DNA of 64,000 nucleotides, taken from assembly GCF_000425725.1 (NCBI RefSeq), contig NZ_AUDZ01000013.1:62001-126000 (forward strand). Reading direction: 5' to 3'. The stretch is from Halomonas halocynthiae DSM 14573 (GTDB lineage Bacteria > Pseudomonadota > Gammaproteobacteria > Pseudomonadales > Halomonadaceae). The notes beneath the pieces were generated by a model. That model was not told the DNA's origin and did not search any database. It saw nothing but the letters and a program-made list of their open reading frames with translations. Below, piece after piece: positions 23,849 through 34,255 of the stretch. How positions within the stretch are numbered: position 1 is the stretch's first letter; each line of letters opens with the position of its first letter. Position numbers and translations under genes: made by a program.

Positions 23849-25678
23849 GTGATCGAGAATCTCCGTAATATTGCTATTATCGCTCACGTTGACCATGGGA
23901 AGACCACCCTGGTTGACAAGCTTCTTCAACAGTCCGGCACCCTGGACCGTAAAGCAGAAGCTCAGGAGCGCGTCATGGACTCCAACGATCAGGAGCGGGA
24001 ACGCGGCATTACTATCCTGGCCAAGAATACGGCGATCCGCTGGGAACATGCCGAGACCGACACCCAATATCACATCAATATTGTTGATACTCCTGGGCAC
24101 GCTGACTTCGGTGGCGAGGTCGAGCGCGTACTCTCAATGGTCGATTCCGTACTGCTCTTGGTCGATGCGGTAGATGGCCCCATGCCACAAACCCGCTTTG
24201 TTACCCAGAAAGCCTTCGATCAAGGCCTCCGGCCGATTGTTGTGGTCAACAAAATCGACCGCCCCGGTGCACGCCCAGACTGGGTGATTGATCAAATCTT
24301 CGATCTGTTTGACAACCTCGGTGCGTCTGACGAGCAACTCGACTTCCCGATCATCTACTGCTCAGCCCTCAACGGCATTGCCGGTATGGATCCCGACGAG
24401 CTGGCTGACAACATGGACCCGATGTTCAAGGCGATTGTCGATATTGTTGAGCCACCCAAGGTCGAGCTGGAAAGCCCCTTCCAAATGCAGATCTCAGCAC
24501 TCGACTACAACAGCTATGTTGGCGTTATCGGACTAGGGCGCGTTAGCCGTGGTTCCGTTAAGCCAAACCAGCAGGTTGTCGTTGTCACCAAGGAAGGCAA
24601 AGAGCGTCGCGGCAAGATCGGCCAAGTAATGACCCACCTTGGCTTAGAGCGTGTTCAGACCAATGAGGCCACGGCAGGTGACATCATCTGCATTACCGGC
24701 ATCGACGAGTTGGCCATTTCCGACACGCTGTGCGATGTAAGCCATGTTGAAGCACTGCCGCCACTCACTGTTGATGAGCCTACCGTGTCAATGACCTTCC
24801 AGGTCAACGACTCACCATTTGCTGGTAAAGACGGCAAGTACGTCACCAGCCGCAATATCATGGAACGGCTTAATCAAGAGCTGATCCATAACGTGGCACT
24901 ACGTGTTGTGCAGGGCGACAGCCCAGAGAAATTCAGCGTGTCTGGACGCGGCGAGCTGCACCTCTCGGTGCTGATCGAAACCATGCGCCGCGAAGGCTTC
25001 GAGCTGGCTGTTGGCCGCCCTGAAGTTATTGAGCGCGTGGTTGATGGCGTCAAGCAGGAGCCTTACGAAGAAGTCATTATTGACTGTGAAGAGCAGCATC
25101 AAGGCTCAATCATGGAAGAGCTGGGCTATCGTAAGGCCGAGCTGACCAATATGCTTCCCGATGGCAAAGGGCGGATGCGCCTAGACTTCATCATTCCTGC
25201 TCGTGGCCTGATTGGCTTCCGTGGCCACTTCATGACCCTGACCTCAGGCACCGGCATACTCACCAGCCGCTTCGACCATTATGGCCCCATCAAGCCGGAT
25301 GCCTCTGTTGAGCGGCGCAACGGTGTTATGGTCTCCATGGTGACAGGAAAGGCGCTGGCTTATGCACTGTTCACCCTGCAGGAGCGTGGCAAACTGATTG
25401 TCGAGCACGGCACCGAAGTCTACGAAGGAATGCTGATCGGTATTCACAGCCGTGACAACGACCTGGTGGTTAACCCCACCAAGGCCAAAAAGCTCGATAA
25501 CATGCGCGCCTCGGGCAATGATGAAAACATCGTATTGACCCCGCCGGTGAAGTTCACTCTGGAGCAGGCTATCGAATTCATCGACAGCGATGAGCTGGTA
25601 GAAGTCACACCGAACTTCCTCCGCCTGCGCAAAAAGCATCTGACGGAAAACGAGCGTAAGCGCGCCAGCAAAAAGTAA
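23849..25678 (+). CDS. typA: GTP-binding translation factor TypA/BipA
   Basis: Ribosome-associated GTPase of 609 aa from GTG 23849. This start gives the family N-terminus (V/M)[20 protein letters not shown] and lies downstream of a TATAAT box; an ATG at 23816 overlaps that box. The G motifs are [20 protein letters not shown] and [13 protein letters not shown]. The EF-G-like domains and the BipA-specific C-terminal domain ([17 protein letters not shown]) are complete. The role is in ribosome assembly and stress or cold adaptation. Confidence 0.98.
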   Translation: MIENLRNIAIIAHVDHGKTTLVDKLLQQSGTLDRKAEAQERVMDSNDQERERGITILAKNTAIRWEHAETDTQYHINIVDTPGHADFGGEVERVLSMVDSVLLLVDAVDGPMPQTRFVTQKAFDQGLRPIVVVNKIDRPGARPDWVIDQIFDLFDNLGASDEQLDFPIIYCSALNGIAGMDPDELADNMDPMFKAIVDIVEPPKVELESPFQMQISALDYNSYVGVIGLGRVSRGSVKPNQQVVVVTKEGKERRGKIGQVMTHLGLERVQTNEATAGDIICITGIDELAISDTLCDVSHVEALPPLTVDEPTVSMTFQVNDSPFAGKDGKYVTSRNIMERLNQELIHNVALRVVQGDSPEKFSVSGRGELHLSVLIETMRREGFELAVGRPEVIERVVDGVKQEPYEEVIIDCEEQHQGSIMEELGYRKAELTNMLPDGKGRMRLDFIIPARGLIGFRGHFMTLTSGTGILTSRFDHYGPIKPDASVERRNGVMVSMVTGKALAYALFTLQERGKLIVEHGTEVYEGMLIGIHSRDNDLVVNPTKAKKLDNMRASGNDENIVLTPPVKFTLEQAIEFIDSDELVEVTPNFLRLRKKHLTENERKRASKK

Positions 25679-25710
25679 GCTATTCGCTTAGCTCTGCGCA
25701 AACGAACCTG

Positions 25711-25741
25711 CGAGCCCGCCCACCTTATGTGGCCGGGCTCG
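25711..25741 (+). terminator. Hairpin after typA
   Basis: CGAGCCCG...CGGGCTCG with inner CCAC/GTGG: a 13-bp stem with one mismatch. There is no strong T tract, so it may be a weak or processed terminator. Confidence 0.65.
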
Positions 25742-25839
25742 TTGCGTTACTGGCCTCGCGTCAAGACACATGGCATTGTGTTTGTAGCGTCAAACAGCAC
25801 AACGTCCGCTTCAACTTATTCAATCCAGGAGGTCGACTC

Positions 25840-26172
25840 ATGAATCGGCACAAACATGTGAACTGGGATGACCCCGGCCCGCATAGCGTTCTGGCATTTT
25901 TCAAAGACCACCCAGACGACTATCGCGAGCCCGCGCCCGGCAGTGTGTTATCGGCACGCTATGCGGGCCATGTCGTTCGAATCAAAGTAGAAGCCTACAT
26001 TGATGACACCAGCATCGGCGATATCGCAGCCATCATCACACCGAGCACCGGCGAGCGAGTTTCCAGCATCAATGACCTGAAACTTGGCGACATCGTCCGC
26101 CTGCCAGATGATAAACGCGCCATGGAAACACCCCCTTCCGAAAAGGCCGATAACGCGCCGCTAGACGACTAA
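25840..26172 (+). CDS. Small conserved-looking protein of unknown function
   Basis: 110 aa from an ATG with a strong CCAGGAGGTCG ribosome site. An upstream in-frame ATG lies inside the typA terminator and is rejected. The N-terminus is NRHKHVNWDDPGPHSVLAFF. A beta-rich core (VLSARYAGHVVRIKVEAYID) and an acidic tail follow. It has no signal peptide. No family is recognised; it is probably a lineage-specific cytosolic protein. Confidence 0.72.
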   Translation: MNRHKHVNWDDPGPHSVLAFFKDHPDDYREPAPGSVLSARYAGHVVRIKVEAYIDDTSIGDIAAIITPSTGERVSSINDLKLGDIVRLPDDKRAMETPPSEKADNAPLDD

Positions 26173-26253
26173 CAAGGCTGACAGCAAGCAAACCTCTAAG
26201 CCTAATGTACTCTCGAAATCAGCCAACAATAACCCATTAAAGAGGAGCCCATC

Positions 26254-27519
26254 ATGAGCGAATCGCCCAACAACACTAACGTCAACTTTTGGCGACGCCT
26301 TCCGCTATGGCAGAAAATTTTACTGGGCTTGCTGCTTGGCGTCTTAGCTGGTGCGCTGATGGGCGAGAAAGCCAGTATGTTCAAGCCACTTGGCGATATT
26401 TTTATCAGCGCCATCAAAATGCTGATCGTGCCACTTGTCTTCTCAACGCTGGTTGTCGGCATCACGGCTATGCGCGACCCACAAAAAATGGGTCGCATTG
26501 GAGCGCGCACCATTGCCCTGTACCTAATCACTACAGCCTTTGCCATTGCTATTGGCCTGCTCGCATCACTCATCTTCAAGCCCGGCGTAGGACTCAACCT
26601 AACCTTTGACTCCGCCGTTGAGGCCCAGCAGGCTCCAAGCCTGGTGCAGATTATCGTCGACCTGGTACCACAAAACCCCATTGATGCCTTGGCTAGCGGC
26701 AATATTCTACAAATCATCGTGTTTGCCATCGGGCTAGGCGTTTCACTGATGCTAATTGGCGAAAAGGGCGAACCCGTCGTGCGCGTGTTCGAAAGCTTTG
26801 CCGAAGCCATGTACAAGCTCACCAGCATCGTCATGGCGTTTGCGCCGTTTGGTGTATTCGGCCTGATCGCCTTCGTAGCCGGTAACTACGGGCTTGAAGT
26901 TCTGCTACCTCTAGCCAAGGTAATTGGCGTGGCCTACTTAGCCAGCGTGGTACAGGTGCTGGTGGTGTATTCAGGTTTACTAGCAACACTGGGCCGCCTT
27001 AATCCCGTGCGCTACCTACAGGGCAGTTTGAATGCATTAATTGTGGCGTATTCAACCGCCTCCTCTTCAGGCACCCTGCCTGTTTCACTGCGTTGCGCTC
27101 AAAGAAACCTTGGCGTCTCTGAAGGCGTATCAGGTTTTGTCCTCCCAGTAGGCGCCACCATAAACATGGACGGAACTGCCATCTATCAGGGTGTCGTTGC
27201 GGTTTTCATCGCTCAGCTGATCGGCTTTGAACTCAGCATGATGGACTACGGAATGATTATTCTGACAGGCACCCTAGCCTCCATTGGTACTGCTGGCGTG
27301 CCAGGTGCAGGCCTCATCATGCTCTCCATTGTGCTAACCCAGATAGGCTTACCGCTGGAAGCTCTCGCTGTTGTCGCGGGTGTTGACCGGATTCTTGACA
27401 TGGCTCGCACCAGCGTCAACGTTGCTGGCGACCTGATGGTAACGGTGCTGGTTGGCAAGAGCGAAGGTGAACTGGACGAAAACATCTACAACACCAAGAA
27501 CGTCAAACAGACCAACTAA
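26254..27519 (+). CDS. Dicarboxylate/acidic amino acid:cation symporter
   Basis: 421 aa, DAACS (GltP/DctA) family. It has eight membrane helices and two re-entrant hairpins. The signatures are YSTASSSGTLPVSL (HP1) and PVGATINMDGTA (TM7), with GTLASIGTAGVPGAG at HP2. DRILDMARTSVNVAGD in TM8 carries the Asp and Arg that in GltPh bind the substrate amino and side-chain carboxylate groups, which favours aspartate/glutamate over plain C4-dicarboxylates. AAAGAGGAG precedes the ATG. It stands alone with its own terminator. Confidence 0.93.
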   Translation: MSESPNNTNVNFWRRLPLWQKILLGLLLGVLAGALMGEKASMFKPLGDIFISAIKMLIVPLVFSTLVVGITAMRDPQKMGRIGARTIALYLITTAFAIAIGLLASLIFKPGVGLNLTFDSAVEAQQAPSLVQIIVDLVPQNPIDALASGNILQIIVFAIGLGVSLMLIGEKGEPVVRVFESFAEAMYKLTSIVMAFAPFGVFGLIAFVAGNYGLEVLLPLAKVIGVAYLASVVQVLVVYSGLLATLGRLNPVRYLQGSLNALIVAYSTASSSGTLPVSLRCAQRNLGVSEGVSGFVLPVGATINMDGTAIYQGVVAVFIAQLIGFELSMMDYGMIILTGTLASIGTAGVPGAGLIMLSIVLTQIGLPLEALAVVAGVDRILDMARTSVNVAGDLMVTVLVGKSEGELDENIYNTKNVKQTN

Positions 27520-27524
27520 ACCAA

Positions 27525-27551
27525 AAATAGCGCCGGATAACGGCGCTATTT
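27525..27551 (+). terminator. Terminator after the symporter
   Basis: AAATAGCGCCG-gataa-CGGCGCTATTT, an 11-bp perfect stem with a built-in T run. Confidence 0.85.
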
Positions 27552-27657
27552 CATTACCTGAACAGACTCTGCCCAGCGCGAACCCCATCCTTCTATGGCC
27601 TGCCCCTAACGCACTACCGACGACGCCAAGCGCCAATTCTCGAGGCGCGGGGCAGCA

Positions 27658-27675
27658 CTGTCATGTGATTGTCAT
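27658..27675 (+). promoter_or_regulatory. PhoB-box-like site upstream of ppk
   Basis: CTGTCAT-gtga-TTGTCAT matches the Pho box CTGTCAT-N4-CTGTCAT with one change. It lies 370 bp before the ppk start in a 494-bp gene-free stretch. The distance is long, so an unmapped leader transcript would be needed. Confidence 0.6.
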
Positions 27676-27799
27676 CACAGCCCGCCACACTATTAGCGGT
27701 GGCGTCGAAGCTGGCGAGGCGATATTGCACAGCACAAATCCACGCCAACTTCCCGCCACCAGCATGCTCTGCGATAGCTTTACTTGCACTGTCGAACAC

Positions 27800-27820
27800 G
27801 CGAGAAAATATCATTCTCGC
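27800..27820 (+). promoter_or_regulatory. Inverted repeat in the ppk leader
   Basis: GCGAGAA and TTCTCGC, 7-bp arms around a 7-nt AT-rich loop, in the ppk upstream region. It could be an operator or leader hairpin. Nothing else is recognised between 27676 and 28045. Confidence 0.35.
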
Positions 27821-28045
27821 CTAACCTGAACTTGGCCAGCTTTCGCTTTGAAAAAAGCGCCTTTCACTCGCGTGGTGCGGCGCCACCAAGTCAGAGGCAA
27901 ACACGCGTTACCTGTGCTGGCCCTCGACAATGGCCGACGAATACCAAGAGCATGCAGACTTATTTCACCGAGCGAGCAACACAAATGCTCACCCCAGTGG
28001 CTGGGAAGAAAGGCATGCCTTTTTCCTTGGAACAGAGAGAAGCTT

Positions 28046-30253
28046 ATGAAAGACTGCAGCCCTGATAAGGCCCTCGTGTTAACACACCAGCCGAATAACT
28101 CGAGTGTTGAGGAAAGCGGGATCGATAATCCGCCGCCGCGCCTCAATCAGACTCGCGCTGGCATCAAACCCAAACCCCAGACTGATGCAGACTTAAGCGA
28201 TCCATCTCTCTATTTCAACCGTGAACTCTCTCACCTGCAGTTCAATATTCGTGTACTTGAACAGGCTCTGGACGAATCGCACCCGCTGCTAAACCGCTTA
28301 ATGTTCTTGTTGATTTTTTCATCAAACCTGGATGAGTTCTTCGAGATACGGGTCGCTGGGTTCAAGCGCCAAATTGCCCTAGGCGACACAAGAACTGGGG
28401 CTGATGGCCGGTCACCACGCGCTGTATTCAACGAAATATCAGCCGTTGCCCACAAACAAATTGAGCGCCAATACAAAATACTCAATGATGTATTACTGCC
28501 TGAGCTGTTAAAGCATGGGCTACGCTTCCGGCGCCGCGATGACTGGACCAAAGCCCAGCATGAATGGGTACAAGACTATTTCGAAAGAAAGATCATGCCA
28601 GTAATCAGCCCTATCGGGTTAGACCCGTCTCACCCGTTCCCTAGGCTGGTGAACAAAAGCCTCAACTTCATTGTGCAGCTCGAAGGCAAAGATGCGTTCG
28701 GGCGCGAAGGCGGGCTGGCTATCTTACCGGCACCTCGCTCTTTGCCCAGAGTCATCATGCTGCCCCAGGAGCTCTGTGAAGAAGGCTTCACGGAGTCTGT
28801 TTTTCTCTCCTCGATGATTCATGCTCACGCCGAAGAAATGTTTCCAGGAATGACGGTTCGCGGTTGCTACCAATTCCGCCTTACCCGTAATGCCGATATG
28901 CTGATGGACCCTGAAGGGGTTTCTGATCTGGCATCAGCATTGCGTGGCGAGCTGCTGGCGAGCCGTTACGGCAGCGGTGTGCGCTTGGAGGTCGTTGATA
29001 CCTGCCCTGAGGAACTTATCACCTTCCTGCGCAAACAATTCGAGCTGGAAGAAGGCGATATTTACCGAGTCAACGGCCCAGTGAACCTGACCCGCATGAT
29101 ATCGCTGATCGACCACGTTGAGCTACCCGACCTGGTCTACCGCCCCTTTACTCCCGGCCTGCCAAAAAATCTCAGCAAAAGTAGCAGCCTGTTCGATACC
29201 ATCGCCGCGGGTGATATTCTGTTGCACCATCCCTTCCAGTCTTTTACCCCGGTCGAAGACCTGATGGCCGAAGCGGCTCGAGACCCCGGCGTGCTCGCCA
29301 TCAAACAGACGCTCTATCGCACAGGTGCCGACTCTCCCATTGTCAATTCGCTGGTTGAAGCAGCGCGCAATGGCAAAGAGGTAACCGTGGTGATCGAACT
29401 ACGCGCCCGCTTCGACGAAGCTGACAACCTGTCGTTAGCCTCACGACTTCAAGAAGCCGGCGCTATCGTCATTTATGGTGTCATGGCTTACAAGACCCAC
29501 GCCAAGATGATGCATATCGTACGTAATGAAAATGGCAAGCTGTGCCACTACGCACACCTTGGCACCGGTAATTACCATTCCAAAACGGCTCGCCTCTACA
29601 CCGACTACAGCCTGATTACCGCCAACCCCTCTCTCTGCGAAGACGTACACCAGGTCTTTCAACAACTCTCTGGCATGGGGCGAGCTCGGCGCATTGAAAC
29701 ACTGTTACATGCTCCCTTTACCCTGCACGGAGGCATGGTGTCGATGATCGAGCGTGAGGCTGTTGAAGCACGCAAAGGCAAACGCGCTCACCTGATCATT
29801 AAATGCAATTCGCTGACAGAACCCAAACTCATACAAGCCCTCTATCGAGCATCTCAGGCTGGCGTAGAGTGCGACTTAATTATCCGTGGCCAGTGCTGCC
29901 TGCGCCCAGGCGTCTCCGGTATATCGGATAACATTCGGGTGCGTTCTATTATTGGACGTTTCCTAGAACACACCCGCGTTTTTTACTTTCACAATGGCGG
30001 CAATTCAGAGGTATGGGCCTCCAGTGCCGACTTCATGTCCCGCAACATGTTTAATCGCGTGGAAACCTGCTTTCCCCTGTTAGACAAAAAAATGGCGGCC
30101 CGAGTCCGCAAAGACCTGGAAACCTATCTTGTCGATAACTGCCAGAGCTGGCTACTCCAGCCCGATGGCAACTACATACAACAGCAACCCGGCAAAGCGG
30201 CTCCCATCAGCGCCCAAGAAACGCTGCTTTACGCCTACGCCGCCAAAACCTAA
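28046..30253 (+). CDS. ppk: Polyphosphate kinase 1
   Basis: Makes polyphosphate reversibly from ATP; 735 aa from ATG 28046 (AGAGAGAAG before it). Longer in-frame starts lack family support. The N and head domains show LYFNRELSHLQFNIRVLEQA. The catalytic C domains contain HAKMMHIVRNENGKLCHYAH and LGTGNYHSKTARLYTDYSL, which hold the two active-site His of the phospholipase-D-like fold. FFSSNLDEFFEIR-type sequence is present as IFSSNLDEFFEIR. The opposing ppx lies 2.4 kb away with phoX between. Confidence 0.96.
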   Translation: MKDCSPDKALVLTHQPNNSSVEESGIDNPPPRLNQTRAGIKPKPQTDADLSDPSLYFNRELSHLQFNIRVLEQALDESHPLLNRLMFLLIFSSNLDEFFEIRVAGFKRQIALGDTRTGADGRSPRAVFNEISAVAHKQIERQYKILNDVLLPELLKHGLRFRRRDDWTKAQHEWVQDYFERKIMPVISPIGLDPSHPFPRLVNKSLNFIVQLEGKDAFGREGGLAILPAPRSLPRVIMLPQELCEEGFTESVFLSSMIHAHAEEMFPGMTVRGCYQFRLTRNADMLMDPEGVSDLASALRGELLASRYGSGVRLEVVDTCPEELITFLRKQFELEEGDIYRVNGPVNLTRMISLIDHVELPDLVYRPFTPGLPKNLSKSSSLFDTIAAGDILLHHPFQSFTPVEDLMAEAARDPGVLAIKQTLYRTGADSPIVNSLVEAARNGKEVTVVIELRARFDEADNLSLASRLQEAGAIVIYGVMAYKTHAKMMHIVRNENGKLCHYAHLGTGNYHSKTARLYTDYSLITANPSLCEDVHQVFQQLSGMGRARRIETLLHAPFTLHGGMVSMIEREAVEARKGKRAHLIIKCNSLTEPKLIQALYRASQAGVECDLIIRGQCCLRPGVSGISDNIRVRSIIGRFLEHTRVFYFHNGGNSEVWASSADFMSRNMFNRVETCFPLLDKKMAARVRKDLETYLVDNCQSWLLQPDGNYIQQQPGKAAPISAQETLLYAYAAKT

Positions 30254-30279
30254 AACAGTCAATTAAACAACCCACACCA

Positions 30280-30315
30280 AACCGCCCCCGCAGCGAGCTG
30301 CGGGGGCGGTTTTTT
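30280..30315. terminator. Bidirectional terminator between ppk and phoX
   Basis: AACCGCCCCCGCAG-cgag-CTGCGGGGGCGGTT, a 14-bp perfect stem followed by TTTT on the plus strand and flanked by AA on the other side. It serves the two converging genes. Confidence 0.9.
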
Positions 30316-30339
30316 CTGGTCTTTTGCTTTTTACGTCAA

Positions 30340-32454
30340 TTACGTGCCAACCGGCCCGCCATCTTTCTTCTGAATCACGACAGTCGCCGCCCTCGGGCGC
30401 ACACTACCGTCAGCAGCCTGAGTTGCATCTTCACTCGCTGGCCAATTACCGGGGTGCTGAATATTAATGAACAACGCGCTCTTGTCTGGCGTCATATACA
30501 CCCCCGTTACCTCGCTGCCGTTGGGGCCCACAGCAAAACGCTTAAGATGCTGCTGGCGCTCTGGCGTCACAACTCCTCCCTCAAGCGCCGCGGGCACCAC
30601 CGCCAACAGCTGATCATTGGTATACTCTGCCACGCCTTCGTAGCTATTATCCGTCTGGATCCACAAGATGCCCTGACCATCACCACGGTCGTCGTACCAA
30701 AGGCCGTCGGGGCTGGCAAACTGGTTAGCCTGCGTCAAACCAGAGCGGTTGTCGCTATCAGCGGCGGCGGCACCAAAAACAAACACCTCCCACTCAAAGC
30801 GCGACATATCATTGCCTTCTCGCCAGCGAATAATATGCCCAGCACCATTATCGGGACGCGGGTTAGCGTCATTCACAGGGGCGGTAGCAAAACCGACACC
30901 AAGCTCATCAATATGGTGTCCCTCATTGGTATAAGTTGCTTCGCTACCCGCTTCGGTGCGCTGGCTATTATTGGTTAATGTCATATACACCTCACCTGAG
31001 GCAGGGTCGACACTCGCCCACTCTGGGCGGTCCATTGGCGTCGCACCCATCAAATCGGCAGCATCACAGGTACGGATAAGAATACCCGCCTGATCATCAG
31101 CAGCTAACCCCAGCGCCTCATGCAGCAAACTGCCTTCACGGGTCGTCGCCTGCGGTGTTAGCGGCAACCACTCCCCGCTACCATCAGCATCAAAGCGCGC
31201 CACATAGAGCGTGCCATCATCCAGATATTTAGCGCCAACTGCCAGGCGATCATAGGCCGCACCTGGGCGATTAGCATCAGCCGGATCCCAAGCCGCCGTA
31301 GAAACAAACTTATAAATGTACTCGTTACGCGAGTCGTGACCAGAATAAAAAACCACGGGTTTACCTGGATCAAGCTTACCCAGCCAGCACCCCTCGTGAC
31401 GGAAACGACCCAGTGCCGTGCGCTTTACCGCACGCCGACTGCCATCGTAGGGATCAATCTCAACTTGGTAGCCAAACGTACGCGCCTCGTTACGATAGTC
31501 TTCACGGGCATCGCTCGCGTGAGGGGTAATATCAAAGCGCGCAAACTCACCCTTCTGCTCAGTAGCATCACCAGCCGACGTCTCCCACCCGTAGCGGCTA
31601 CGCTCAGTAGGAATACCAAGGCGGGCATCATCGAGAAAGCGCTCACCCGTATTAACAAAAATATTGGGCCAGTTCTCTTCACAGGCAAAATAAGTGCCCC
31701 ACGGCGTGTAACCATTTCCACAGTTATTATTGGTACCACGGGTTAGCCGCCCTTCCGGCGAAAACCGCGTTTTCACATAATCGCTGCCTGCCACAGGACC
31801 GGCGAGCTCCATCTCCGTGGCGCTGGTAAAGCGGCGGTTATAAGGAGAGTTCCGCACATGCACCCAGCGGCCATCAGTCTCTTTTTTCACTTCAACCAAT
31901 GTCACGCCATGCGCATTGATTTCAGTGCGCGCCTCTTCAGCCGGGCGCGCGCCCTCTGTCGCATTCGTCGGCCCCCCTTGGTGGGCCCACAACGCTTTCT
32001 GATCAATATATTCGTTATTCAACGCCATCACGAAGCGCTGCGACCCCGTTGGCTCATCCAGTGCGAAACCATGCATACCATCATGGTGCATACCCACGCT
32101 CATCGCCTGCTGCTCTGAGGTTATGGCAGCATCAGCATTCCACTCCGGCGCCGCGTTTGACAGCGGCGTACCCCACGGCAATACCACCTGTGCGGTATAC
32201 CCTGGAGGAACCACCACCGCGTCAGTGCGCGACCCAGCGATTGACTCAAACGCCAGGCTCAGCGGCGTCTTTTGCTGACTCGCGCTTGAAGCCAACGCTT
32301 GCGCTGCACCACCAAAGCCCAGCATTGAAGCCGCTGCCAGTCCTAAACCACCTCGCATCACATTACGCCGAGAGACATGGCGCTCAAGCACAGCCGCAAA
32401 AGGCTCGTTGACGCTCGGGTTAAGTACGCGATGATCCTCAATTTCCTTGCTCAT
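30340..32454 (-). CDS. phoX: PhoX-family alkaline phosphatase (DUF839)
   Basis: Periplasmic phosphatase that frees phosphate from organic esters with Ca/Fe. 704 aa from ATG 32454, behind GAGGAGGA. A Tat signal (SRRNVM at 28-33, then a hydrophobic Gly/Ala run ending AQALA) marks export of a folded metalloprotein. The DUF839 core has NNNCGNGYTPWGTYFACEEN, GRFRHEGCWLG and VSTAAWDPAD. It is divergent from ppx. A weak Pho-box-like CTGTCAATAATTACTGGT lies upstream on its strand at 32572-32589. Confidence 0.92.
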   Translation of the reverse strand: MSKEIEDHRVLNPSVNEPFAAVLERHVSRRNVMRGGLGLAAASMLGFGGAAQALASSASQQKTPLSLAFESIAGSRTDAVVVPPGYTAQVVLPWGTPLSNAAPEWNADAAITSEQQAMSVGMHHDGMHGFALDEPTGSQRFVMALNNEYIDQKALWAHQGGPTNATEGARPAEEARTEINAHGVTLVEVKKETDGRWVHVRNSPYNRRFTSATEMELAGPVAGSDYVKTRFSPEGRLTRGTNNNCGNGYTPWGTYFACEENWPNIFVNTGERFLDDARLGIPTERSRYGWETSAGDATEQKGEFARFDITPHASDAREDYRNEARTFGYQVEIDPYDGSRRAVKRTALGRFRHEGCWLGKLDPGKPVVFYSGHDSRNEYIYKFVSTAAWDPADANRPGAAYDRLAVGAKYLDDGTLYVARFDADGSGEWLPLTPQATTREGSLLHEALGLAADDQAGILIRTCDAADLMGATPMDRPEWASVDPASGEVYMTLTNNSQRTEAGSEATYTNEGHHIDELGVGFATAPVNDANPRPDNGAGHIIRWREGNDMSRFEWEVFVFGAAAADSDNRSGLTQANQFASPDGLWYDDRGDGQGILWIQTDNSYEGVAEYTNDQLLAVVPAALEGGVVTPERQQHLKRFAVGPNGSEVTGVYMTPDKSALFINIQHPGNWPASEDATQAADGSVRPRAATVVIQKKDGGPVGT

Positions 32455-32638
32455 GGGGTCCTCCTCGGATGAGCGGAGACAAGATGACGTGAGGATAAAA
32501 GCAATAAGTGACAGCATGATGAAAGAGGGTATCGATACTTGCCGTGGCCATCAGTAGACAGAAGCCATAGCACCAGTAATTATTGACAGCTACACCACTT
32601 GGCGGCAACCTCTCGCCAGACCCGCCGAAGGAAGAACC

Positions 32639-34156
32639 ATGATCTCGCCACAGGACCCGGCCCCCCAAGAAGCCACCAACGAACCCCGACGGCTCGCTGC
32701 CATCGACTTAGGTTCTAACAGTTTTCACTTGTTAGTGGCCAACTACCAAGACAACCGCCTCCAGGTTGTCGCGCACTTGGGTCATAAAGTGCAACTAGCA
32801 GCAGGCCTGGATGAAGACGACCTGCTCGATGAAGCCACCATTACCCGCGCACTGGAATGCTTGGCACGCTTTGCGCCTTTTCTGGAAGGCGTCACCCAAG
32901 ACCATCTGCGAATAGTGGGTACCAACGCACTACGCGATGCCGCCAATAGCGAAGCCCTTATCACCCGTGCTGAAGCTAACCTGGGTCACCGTATCGAAAT
33001 TATTGCTGGGCGCGAAGAAGCCCGCCTTATCTACCTAGGTGCAGCACATGCTTTAGCCGAAGAAGGCCGCCGCCTCATCATAGATATAGGCGGCGGTTCT
33101 ACCGAATTCATCATCGGCGAACACTTCGAACCACTGGCTTTGGAAAGTTTGAAAATGGGTTGCGTGACCTTCACGCAGCGCTTCTTCGCTAACGGGGAAA
33201 TCAGCGAAAAGCACATGCGCAAAGCCGAGCTAGCGGCCCTCTCCGAGCTGGCCAGTATCCGCCGTCCTTATCGCGAACTTGGCTGGCAAGACCCTGTCGG
33301 GTCTAGCGGTACCATCAAGGCCGCCGCGGCGGTACTGGCAGTTAATGGGACGGAGCAAGAAGGGATCATCACCCGCGAAGGGCTCGCCGAACTGCGGCGG
33401 CGGCTGATTAAATTCAAACGTCTCGATGACATCCGCATGGAAGGCCTCAAGCCGGACCGCGCACACGTCTTCCCAGCTGGCATGGCAATTCTCAACGCCA
33501 TCTTCGAAACCTTTGACCTCAAACAAATGCGCTACTCAGATGGTGCCCTTCGCGAAGGCGTTCTCTACGACCTGGTCGGGCGCAACAGTCCCGAAGACAG
33601 TCGCCTCAAGACACTGGATAACCTTAGCCGCAGCTACCAAGTAGACGCACGCCAGGCCGACAATGTGGCCACCACGGCCCAAGCCCTATTCGACCAGGTA
33701 AAAAATGACTGGAAGCTAAACAACACCCAAGCCCGCTTTCTTGAGTGGGCAGCACGCCTGCACGAAATCGGCTTGGCCATTTCACATAGCCAATTCCATC
33801 GCCACGGTGCCTACCTGCTGGAGCACTCAGACCTGCCTGGTTTTTCACGGCCAGAACAGTCTTTGCTGGCCTTTTTGGTACGCGCTCATCGCCGCAAATT
33901 TCCACTTAAAGAGTGGCAAGCACTGCCCGCTTCTGACCGCGATACCCATGCCCGCTTAGCTCGCCTGCTGCGCCTAGCTGTTATTCTTAACCATTCGCGC
34001 CCCGAGCAACCCCCCGAGACACCACGGCTCTCGGTCAAAAGCAACAAGCTCACGTTAGACCTAAGCCGCGACAACTCAGCACTGCTACGCAACGACCTTG
34101 AGCAAGAAGCCAACTACCTGCAGGCCGCCAGCTTCAACCTGCAACTAAAGCGCTGA
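32639..34156 (+). CDS. ppx: Exopolyphosphatase Ppx/GppA
   Basis: 505 aa. The Ppx/GppA actin-like ATPase domain shows LAAIDLGSNSFHLLVA, the second phosphate loop LIIDIGGGSTEFIIG, and GSSGTIKAAAAVL. The C-terminal HD-like helical domain includes ARLHEIGLAISHSQFHRHGA. It cleaves polyphosphate end-wise or pppGpp. GAAGGAAG precedes the ATG. It is divergent from phoX and close to ppk, forming a phosphate-storage block. Confidence 0.95.
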   Translation: MISPQDPAPQEATNEPRRLAAIDLGSNSFHLLVANYQDNRLQVVAHLGHKVQLAAGLDEDDLLDEATITRALECLARFAPFLEGVTQDHLRIVGTNALRDAANSEALITRAEANLGHRIEIIAGREEARLIYLGAAHALAEEGRRLIIDIGGGSTEFIIGEHFEPLALESLKMGCVTFTQRFFANGEISEKHMRKAELAALSELASIRRPYRELGWQDPVGSSGTIKAAAAVLAVNGTEQEGIITREGLAELRRRLIKFKRLDDIRMEGLKPDRAHVFPAGMAILNAIFETFDLKQMRYSDGALREGVLYDLVGRNSPEDSRLKTLDNLSRSYQVDARQADNVATTAQALFDQVKNDWKLNNTQARFLEWAARLHEIGLAISHSQFHRHGAYLLEHSDLPGFSRPEQSLLAFLVRAHRRKFPLKEWQALPASDRDTHARLARLLRLAVILNHSRPEQPPETPRLSVKSNKLTLDLSRDNSALLRNDLEQEANYLQAASFNLQLKR

Positions 34157-34196
34157 CACTACCAGACCCAAACCAATCACATTCGTACGCTAACCA

Positions 34197-34233
34197 CGGT
34201 CACTCAGTGGTAGAAACCACCGCTGAGTGACCG
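34197..34233. terminator. Terminator between ppx and zntB
   Basis: CGGTCACTCAG and CTGAGTGACCG are 11-bp perfect arms, with inner TGGT/ACCA extending the stem. It is placed between converging genes. Confidence 0.75.
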
Positions 34234-34255
34234 CCGACTTAATGAGCCAAAGGCT

